From an uncultured Oscillospiraceae bacterium (lineage in GTDB: Bacteria > Bacillota > Clostridia > Oscillospirales > Acutalibacteraceae), in the NCBI GenBank assembly GCA_900554525.1, contig USHL01000121.1:1-5096 (forward strand): a stretch of DNA of 5,096 nucleotides, given 5' to 3'. Shown here one piece after another: positions 1 through 5,096 of this stretch. Under the pieces are notes generated by a model. It worked only from the letters and a program-made list of their open reading frames with translations, did not search any database and was not told where the DNA came from. Each line of letters begins with the position of its first letter. Position 1 is the first letter of the stretch. The translations under genes were made by a program, and so were the position numbers.

Positions 1-291
1 CGTTTTCAGGAGATTATATATATCACAATTCCTGCAATTAAGCCGCAAATGCTTTTCGGTGCTGTAATGGCTATTGTAAATACATTTAACAGCAGCGGGG
101 TCGGAGTGGCGTTATCAGGCGCAAATCCCACGCCGAATTATTCCGGCCAGCTTATTGTAACGCATATTGAGGATTACGGCTTTATACGGTATGAGATGGG
201 TTATGCCGCAGCGGTTTCGGTTGCTCTGCTGTTTTTTGTATGGCTGATGTCGAAAGGCGTGGGCAGACTGTTTGACAGTAAGGACGAGTAA
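1..291 (+). CDS. Sugar ABC transporter permease, MalF type (3' fragment)
   Basis: This is the last 96 codons of an inner-membrane permease subunit of a carbohydrate ABC importer; the gene begins upstream of the window, so the first in-frame ATG (position 49) is internal and not the start. The first residues, RFQEIIYITIPAIKPQM, are the tail of the EAA coupling loop (F-x-x-I-x-x-x-P pattern) that contacts the ATPase. A membrane segment follows at about fragment residues 17-35, then a periplasm-facing loop rich in G, N and P, and a final membrane helix near residues 70-85 (YAAAVSVALLFFVWLM), ending in a short charged tail. The order, followed 62 bases later by a MalG-type permease, is the usual MalF-MalG pair, and the two should form the heterodimeric channel. 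The loop text (NPTPNYSGQ, then GFIRYEMGYAAA) resembles permeases of the DUF5696/YIP1-linked transporters, from memory only. Substrate unknown. Confidence 0.88.
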   Translation, partial: RFQEIIYITIPAIKPQMLFGAVMAIVNTFNSSGVGVALSGANPTPNYSGQLIVTHIEDYGFIRYEMGYAAAVSVALLFFVWLMSKGVGRLFDSKDE

Positions 292-334
292 CAGAATTAA
301 AGCCTTTGAATATATAATGTTCGGTTTTGCCGGT

Positions 335-341
335 GAAAGGA
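335..341 (+). promoter_or_regulatory. Ribosome binding site of the MalG-type permease
   Basis: GAAAGGA matches the 5' part of the AAAGGAGG consensus. It lies 12 bases before the ATG at 354, about 10 when aligned to the full consensus. It supports ATG 354 over the in-frame TTG at 327 and GTG at 333, both of which lie upstream of or on this site. An out-of-frame ATG at 343 is only one base away from it and opens a 14-codon frame. Confidence 0.6.
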
Positions 342-353
342 CATGGTACTTAT

Positions 354-1238
354 ATGGTTAAAAAAAGAAGCGGAAAGCTTAAAATAAAAGGAGTTAATCC
401 AAGTCATTTTGATACAAGTCAGCTTAAAATATATTTTTATGTAATACCTATTGCCATTGTAATGCTTTTACCGATTATTTTTATATTTGTAAACGCATTT
501 AAGCCTATGGATGAACTCTTTGCATACCCTCCACGCCTGTTTGTAAGACATCCGACACTGCAAAATTTCAAAGATTTATTTGCCGTTTCTTTGGCTACTG
601 ACGTACCGGCTTCGCGTTATCTTGTAAATACGATTATTTCAACAGTTCTTACCGTTGCTTTAACACTTTTTATTTCGGTTGCAGCCGGGTATGTTTTTTC
701 AAAAAAAAGGTCTAAAAGCGTAGCATTTCTTTTCGGTGTAAATTCGCTTGCCTTAATGTTTGTAACTACTGCCGTTGCTATACCGCGCTATTTCGTTATT
801 GTTTACAGCGGACTGATTGATTCATTTTTGGCTAATATTATTCCGCTTTTGGTAACACCTGTCGGCGTTTTCTTAGTTAAACAGTTTATTGACCAGCTGC
901 CTAACGCGCTTATAGAAGCTGCTGAAATAGATGGTGCAAGCGATTTTCAGATTTTGCGTAAAATTATTATGCCGTTGGTAAAGCCTACTATGGCAACGCT
1001 TACTATACTTACATTTCAGTCAGCATGGAATTCGACAGAAGCGAGCTCTTTTTACCTGAATGACGAATCGTTAAAAACATTTGCATTTTATATGTCAAAT
1101 TTAAGCACGGGTAACGGCGTTGCAGGTCAGGGCATAGGTGCGGCAGCAACCCTGATTATGTTTTTACCGAATTTAATACTTTTCATTATATTGCAATCTA
1201 AGGTTATGAATACAATGGCTTTTTCGGGTATTAAGTGA
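354..1238 (+). CDS. Carbohydrate ABC transporter permease, MalG type
   Basis: This is a complete 294-residue inner-membrane permease, a normal length for the MalG branch of binding-protein-dependent sugar importers. Six hydrophobic segments are visible near residues 27-48, 88-114, 122-149, 154-176, 208-227 and 261-282. The EAA loop at residues 188-211 starts EAAEIDGASDFQILRKI and ends MPLVKP, an almost ideal match to EAA-x3-DGA-x(n)-P; it docks the cytoplasmic ATPase. The short C-terminus (MAFSGIK) is also typical of MalG-like subunits. It should pair with the permease encoded just upstream. I chose ATG 354 because it has a GAAAGGA site at a workable distance and gives a basic N-terminus (MVKKRSGKLKIKG); TTG 327 or GTG 333 would add nine or seven residues with no ribosome site. 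The sugar cannot be deduced, and no ATPase gene is in view. Confidence 0.93.
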   Translation: MVKKRSGKLKIKGVNPSHFDTSQLKIYFYVIPIAIVMLLPIIFIFVNAFKPMDELFAYPPRLFVRHPTLQNFKDLFAVSLATDVPASRYLVNTIISTVLTVALTLFISVAAGYVFSKKRSKSVAFLFGVNSLALMFVTTAVAIPRYFVIVYSGLIDSFLANIIPLLVTPVGVFLVKQFIDQLPNALIEAAEIDGASDFQILRKIIMPLVKPTMATLTILTFQSAWNSTEASSFYLNDESLKTFAFYMSNLSTGNGVAGQGIGAAATLIMFLPNLILFIILQSKVMNTMAFSGIK

Positions 1239-1256
1239 TATTCGGCCGATACTTTT

Positions 1257-1264
1257 AGGAAGGG
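1257..1264 (+). promoter_or_regulatory. Ribosome binding site of the NHL/YIP1 gene
   Basis: AGGAAGGG lies in the 34-base gap after the permease stop codon, 8 bases before ATG 1273. The in-frame GTG at 1264 overlaps this site and so cannot be its start. The site therefore fixes the start at 1273. Confidence 0.7.
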
Positions 1265-1272
1265 TGCTATTT

Positions 1273-3330
1273 ATGCTGAAAAAAATAATATCTGCTATCA
1301 CTCTTGTGGCCGCGATATTAGTTTCTGTTAACATTCAGGCTTATGCGAGCGAAAATACAACGTATACATATACAATTTCTGTAGACGGCAAATGGTGCCG
1401 GACACAGGACGCATATATGCCGGGTAATATTTATATGAAGGATTACGGACTTTTGCAGCCGAATGATATTTTTTATAAGAATAAACGGATATATATTGCA
1501 GACAGCGGTAACGGAAGAATAGTTGTTTACTCACTGTCTGATAACAGTGTATATACGGTCGGAACCGATGTCTTAAAGGAACCCTCGGGTATATTTGTAA
1601 AAGATAACGGTGATATATATGTAGCAGATGTTAAAGCAGAATCCGTTTTTTTATTTTCTGACAGCGGAGAATTACTTCATACCATAAAACGACCCGACAG
1701 TAACCTGTTTGGCAGCACAAGTGTGTTTAAGCCTAAAAATGTAGTGCTTTCATCAAACGGAAATTTATTTGTGGTGGGGCAGGGTACCCATGAAGGATTG
1801 ATGCAGTTTGATGAAAACGGCACATTTTACGGTTTTTTTGCGGCAAATAGATATAAAAAAACCTTGAAGGATAGAATACAGGACTTTTTATTCACAAAAG
1901 AACAAAAATCACAAATGCTTATGAGAACGGGGCGTGCCATAGAGAATATAGATATATCTGAAAGGGATTTGATATACAGCGTAACTCAAAGCTCGGGTTA
2001 TAGCTACGGGTGGGCAAAGGTTGAAGAAAAAACAGAAAACCAGATCAAACTGCATAATATGGCCGGTGAAAATATTCTTTCCAAAAATGATATGATGAAT
2101 GATGAATGGAATTTCGTTGACGTGGCAGCGGGTCCCTACGGCATTTCTTATGCATTGACGCAAACCGGATTGATATATGAGTATGACAGTTCAGGAAATC
2201 TTATATTTTCTTTCGGCGGACGTGCGCTTTCAAGCGATATAAACGGCATATTTACATCGGCGGCTGCTATTGATTTGGACGAAAACGGATTTTTATATGT
2301 TCTTGACAAAGAACGTGGGTTGATTCAGACATTTTATCCTACCGCGTTTGCTGTTGATATGCACCGCGCAATTTATTGCCTTGATACAGGTGACTATTCT
2401 CAGGGAGAAGAAGTATGGCAATCGGTATTAAGGCTTAACAGTATGTCGCGTGCGGCACATTCCGGTTACGGAAGAACCAAGCTTTACCGCCAGCAATATG
2501 ACGAGGCATTGGAGCATTTTAAAATTGCAAATGATAAAAAATATTATTCGCAGACATTTTGGGAAATACGCAATGTTTGGATACACGATAATATAATTTA
2601 TATAATAGCAGCGTTTGTTTTAGCGGCTGCCGTTATTTTCACGTTATCCTTTATACGGAAAAAAGTGAAAAAGAAGCACGCTGAAAACAGCAGTCTGTCA
2701 AATAATACTCTGCTTTCGGATTTGGGTTTGCTTACAAAGATATTCCGCCATCCCGTTGACAGCTTTTATTATATTAAGCGCAAACAGAAAGGTTCGGTTC
2801 TTTCGGCAACGGTAATTTATGTATTGGTATTAGCAGTATATATGTTTGATATGCTTTGTCGCGGTTTTATTTTCAGGCTGAACGATCCTAAGCAAGCGGT
2901 AATCCCATTTATTATGTTTCTTTTTGCGGCGCCGTTGGCACTGTTTATTATAGGCAACACAATGGTCAGCGCTATAAATGAGGGCGAGGGAAATGCGAGA
3001 AATATATATATTATGACGGCATATTCGTTTGCACCGTATTTATTTATTGTTCCGCCGCTGATTTTATTAACCCATATATTAACCTTAAACGAAGCTTTTA
3101 TTATACAGTTTGGTTGGATATTTGCAGTTGTGTGGACGGGTGTTTCCGTTTTTTTAGGACTTATGGAAATACATAATTACACTTTTAAAGAAACTCTAAA
3201 GAATGTTCTGCTGACTTTCTTTTTTATGGTAATAGCAATTGTGGCGCTGGTAATGATGTATTTAATTGCGAAGCAGGTAGTAGTGTTTGCCGAACAGTTT
3301 TTCGGGGAGGTCGCATACCGTGTTGAATAA
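1273..3330 (+). CDS. Exported NHL-repeat/TPR protein with C-terminal YIP1-like membrane domain
   Basis: This 685-residue protein has four parts. Residues 1-25 are a signal peptide (MLKK, a hydrophobic core, then AYA before SE, a good signal peptidase I site). Residues about 60-355 are beta-propeller blades of NHL type: IYIADSGNGRIVVY at 74-87, IYVADVKAESVFLF near 115-128, LFVVGQGTHEGLMQF near 165-179, and later blades near 281-314 and 328-354 (FLYVLDKERGLIQTF). A helical, charged stretch (about 187-235) interrupts the propeller. Residues about 365-425 look like one or two TPR units (YRQQYDEALEHFKIA). A first membrane helix at about 441-461 is followed by a basic cytoplasmic run (RKKVKKKH). 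The C-terminal part, about 485-670, has five hydrophobic segments and fits the YIP1 family. The propeller and TPR should thus face outside, anchored by the YIP1-like domain. Position directly after a sugar permease pair suggests a partner of that importer; its exact role (binding, sensing or assembly) is unknown. Confidence 0.85.
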   Translation: MLKKIISAITLVAAILVSVNIQAYASENTTYTYTISVDGKWCRTQDAYMPGNIYMKDYGLLQPNDIFYKNKRIYIADSGNGRIVVYSLSDNSVYTVGTDVLKEPSGIFVKDNGDIYVADVKAESVFLFSDSGELLHTIKRPDSNLFGSTSVFKPKNVVLSSNGNLFVVGQGTHEGLMQFDENGTFYGFFAANRYKKTLKDRIQDFLFTKEQKSQMLMRTGRAIENIDISERDLIYSVTQSSGYSYGWAKVEEKTENQIKLHNMAGENILSKNDMMNDEWNFVDVAAGPYGISYALTQTGLIYEYDSSGNLIFSFGGRALSSDINGIFTSAAAIDLDENGFLYVLDKERGLIQTFYPTAFAVDMHRAIYCLDTGDYSQGEEVWQSVLRLNSMSRAAHSGYGRTKLYRQQYDEALEHFKIANDKKYYSQTFWEIRNVWIHDNIIYIIAAFVLAAAVIFTLSFIRKKVKKKHAENSSLSNNTLLSDLGLLTKIFRHPVDSFYYIKRKQKGSVLSATVIYVLVLAVYMFDMLCRGFIFRLNDPKQAVIPFIMFLFAAPLALFIIGNTMVSAINEGEGNARNIYIMTAYSFAPYLFIVPPLILLTHILTLNEAFIIQFGWIFAVVWTGVSVFLGLMEIHNYTFKETLKNVLLTFFFMVIAIVALVMMYLIAKQVVVFAEQFFGEVAYRVE
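3304..3310 (+). promoter_or_regulatory. Ribosome binding site of the DUF5696 gene, inside the upstream gene
   Basis: GGGGAGG is a strong site lying within the last codons of the YIP1-like gene, 9 bases before GTG 3320. It favours GTG 3320 over TTG 3323 (12 bases) as start. With the 11-base gene overlap it suggests translational coupling. Confidence 0.7.
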
Positions 3331-5068
3331 ACTTAAATTAAAGAGTAAATGGTTGTTTGGAACGGTATGTATCGCTATGGCGGTGGTGCTTACACTGACA
3401 GCTTACGCTAACGCAGGCAGAAAGGCGTCCGTCAGTTTCGTTGAACCTGACACTAACGCAATAGAGGCATATTCAAACAGACGTACACAGCCGGAGCCGG
3501 TATCGGCTCCCGTAAAAAACCGCCTGAATACAGACGGCTTTGTAAAAATAGCAGAAAACGCTACGCTGGAGCTTTGGCTTTCGGAGCAGCTGTATTCTAT
3601 GCGTGTTGTCGATAAGCAGAGCGGATATGTATGGGGCTCTCTTTCGGAAGAAAAGCCCGAGGGTCTAAATAAAAAATGGACAGCTATGGCTCATTCTATA
3701 TGCACATTTGAGTATTATGATGAGCAAAATAATATGCAAAGGCTAAGCTTGCTTGATAAAACCGTAAAAAGTGATTTTAAACAAAACGGGCGCACTTTAA
3801 GCTGTACGGTAAGCGCTGAAAAAATAGGCTTGCAGTTTACCTTTACGGTTGAACTGACAGAAGACAGTATTGATTTTTCGCTGAAGGATGACAGCATAAA
3901 GGAAAACGGAAGCGGTCGGTTAAAGTCGGTGTATTTTATGCCGTTCTTCGGCTGTTCGCGTGAAGATGAAATAAACGGATATATATTTATTCCGGACGGA
4001 CAAGGCGCGCTTATGAGATTTAAAAAGGCGTCTACATATATGAGTCCGTTTGAAAAAAGGGTTTACGGTTTTGATGCCGCGCTGGATAAGATAGAGACTG
4101 CCAACAATCTTATGTCAAACCGCCCTAACGATTATCTTGCAAGCTTGCCCGAAATTACATTTCCGGTTTACGGTGTAGTGCACGGTTCGGGGCAGAATGC
4201 TTTTTTTGCAGAAATTAAAAACGGCGAAGAAAGTGCGGTTATACTTGCGTATCCCGCAGGGATGGTTACAAATTATAATTGGGCGGCTGCCCGCTTTGAC
4301 TACCGAGTGCTTTATGAAAAGCCTGTCGGCAGAGAGGGCGCTGGTATAACAAAAATACAGGAAAATCGAAATAAAATCAATGCTGAAATATCGTTCCGTT
4401 TTCTCAGCGGAGGGTCTGCAAATTACAGCGGTATGGCAGTTATGTACCGTGATATTTTAAAAGGCCGCGGTGTTTTAGGGAAGGAACGGATTGATGACAA
4501 TATACCTCTAAGGCTGGATATTGTAGCTTCTGAAATAAAAAAGAGCCTGATATTTAATAAAAATGCAGAGCTTACCACTGTTGCCGAAGCAATAAAAATG
4601 AGTGAAGCACTGAAAGAAAGCAATATTAAAAACCTTACAGTTTCATATAAGGGCTGGCAGAAAGGGGGACTTAACGGCTCCAAACTTGGGGAACTTTCTG
4701 TCAATAAAAAAGTAGGATCGCTTGCAGAGCTGGAAAAATTACGGGATCGTATCGTAGGTAACGGCGGAAGATTTTATTTATCTCTTAATTATTCAACCGC
4801 AAATAAGGATCAAATACATACCTCTACCGATGCTGCGGGTAAGCTGTCCCGCCGCATTGCAAGCGTTACCGACAGCAACGAGTCTGCAATGTATACCGAA
4901 ACATATTATATTAAGCCGGAAATAACTGCTGACTTACTTTTAAAGACTAAGAAAAGATTTTCGGATTTTAAACTGCATCTTGATAACTTCGGTTCGCTTT
5001 TGTACTCTGACTATACCAGAAATAACGAGGTTACACGTGCAGAGGCTAAAAAAATGTTTTCCGAAAGC
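3320..5068 (+). CDS. DUF5696 domain-containing exported protein, 3' truncated by contig end
   Basis: At least 583 genuine codons are present with no stop; the family as I recall it is roughly 750-850 residues, so about the last quarter is missing. A basic start (VLNKLKLKSKW, first V read as Met) precedes a hydrophobic segment at about 12-30 ending AYANAG, a signal peptide or anchor; there is no lipobox cysteine. Residues about 45-70 are a Pro/Ser-rich linker. Residues about 70-385 are beta-rich, and the stretch YIFIPDGQGALMRF (221-234) is the landmark I associate with DUF5696. From about 395 alternating strands and helices (RLDIVASEI, then NLTVSYKGWQKGG at 438-450, FYLSLNYS at 485-492, KLHLDNFGSLLYSDY at 551-565) look like a glycoside-hydrolase-type barrel; this is inference, and catalytic residues cannot be assigned. 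The gene overlaps the upstream one by 11 bases (start GTG). Context implies extracytoplasmic handling of the glycan imported by the adjacent ABC permeases. Translation past 5068 (RSEEHTSEL) is adapter and should be removed. Confidence 0.82.
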
Positions 5069-5096
5069 AGATCGGAAGAGCACACGTCTGAACTCC
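5069..5096 (+). other. Illumina TruSeq adapter contamination
   Basis: The last 28 bases start AGATCGGAAGAGC and continue CACACGTCTGAACTCC, identical to the start of the TruSeq read-1 3' adapter as I know it. They sit exactly at the end of the window, as expected for untrimmed read-through at a contig end. In frame they encode RSEEHTSEL, which matches the artefact peptide found in many database proteins. The first one or two bases could be genomic by chance. These bases should be trimmed. Confidence 0.97.

Noticed and set aside
272..318. Perfect TTGACA (272-277) and TATAAT (313-318) hexamers before the MalG-type gene
   Set aside because: The spacer is 35 bases rather than about 17, there is no TGn extension, and the TTGACA lies in the coding end of the upstream permease. 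In AT-rich DNA a lone TATAAT is expected by chance.
327..353. TTG 327 or GTG 333 as start of the MalG-type permease
   Set aside because: Neither has a ribosome site upstream; the only good site, at 335-341, lies downstream of both starts and serves ATG 354.
343..387. Short frame ATG GTA CTT ATA TGG after the GAAAGGA site
   Set aside because: It has only 14 codons, lies one base from the ribosome site, and mostly overlaps the permease gene. There is no support for a leader peptide.
1264..1272. GTG 1264 as start of the NHL/YIP1 gene
   Set aside because: It overlaps the AGGAAGGG ribosome site; ATG 1273 is 8 bases from that site and gives a clean signal peptide.
1328..4704. Minus-strand open frames at 1328-1534, 1909-2163, 3715-3897 and 4423-4704
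   Set aside because: They are antisense to strongly supported coding genes and show no recognisable domain; they are shadow frames.
5061..5096. C-terminal residues RSEEHTSEL as a real, possibly KDEL-like or novel tail of the DUF5696 protein
   Set aside because: The bases match the sequencing adapter exactly and stop at the contig edge.

Overview
The window looks like the end of a short-read (probably metagenomic) contig from a low-GC Gram-positive bacterium, most likely a clostridial Firmicute. The evidence is AT-leaning sequence, strong AGGAGG-type ribosome binding sites, GTG/ATG starts, and an operon type known from Clostridia and Paenibacillus. This placement is inference from gene content; there is no rRNA or marker gene here.

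All genes lie on the + strand and form one tight operon. Positions 1-291 hold the 3' end of a MalF-type sugar ABC transporter permease. Positions 354-1238 hold a complete MalG-type permease with a clear EAA loop. Positions 1273-3330 encode a secreted/membrane protein with a signal peptide, an NHL-type beta-propeller, a TPR-like helical stretch and a C-terminal multi-pass YIP1-like domain. From 3320, overlapping the previous gene by 11 bases, runs a DUF5696-type protein with an N-terminal signal or anchor. It is cut by the contig end. No promoter or terminator is supported inside the window, and the gaps between genes are only 62 and 34 bases.

The two permeases would form the membrane channel of an ABC importer for an oligosaccharide. 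The two following genes encode extracytoplasmic proteins that probably work beside it, in sensing, binding or processing the glycan. No substrate-binding protein or ATPase is visible; the first would be expected next door, and the ATPase may be a shared one encoded elsewhere. The substrate cannot be read from the sequence.

The last 28 bases (5069-5096) are not genomic. They match the Illumina TruSeq read-through adapter and translate in the frame of the last gene to RSEEHTSEL, a familiar artefact peptide. The genuine sequence stops at about 5068. The most interesting biology is the pair of accessory proteins: the NHL-TPR-YIP1 fusion and the DUF5696 protein, whose C-terminal half looks like a glycoside-hydrolase-type barrel.
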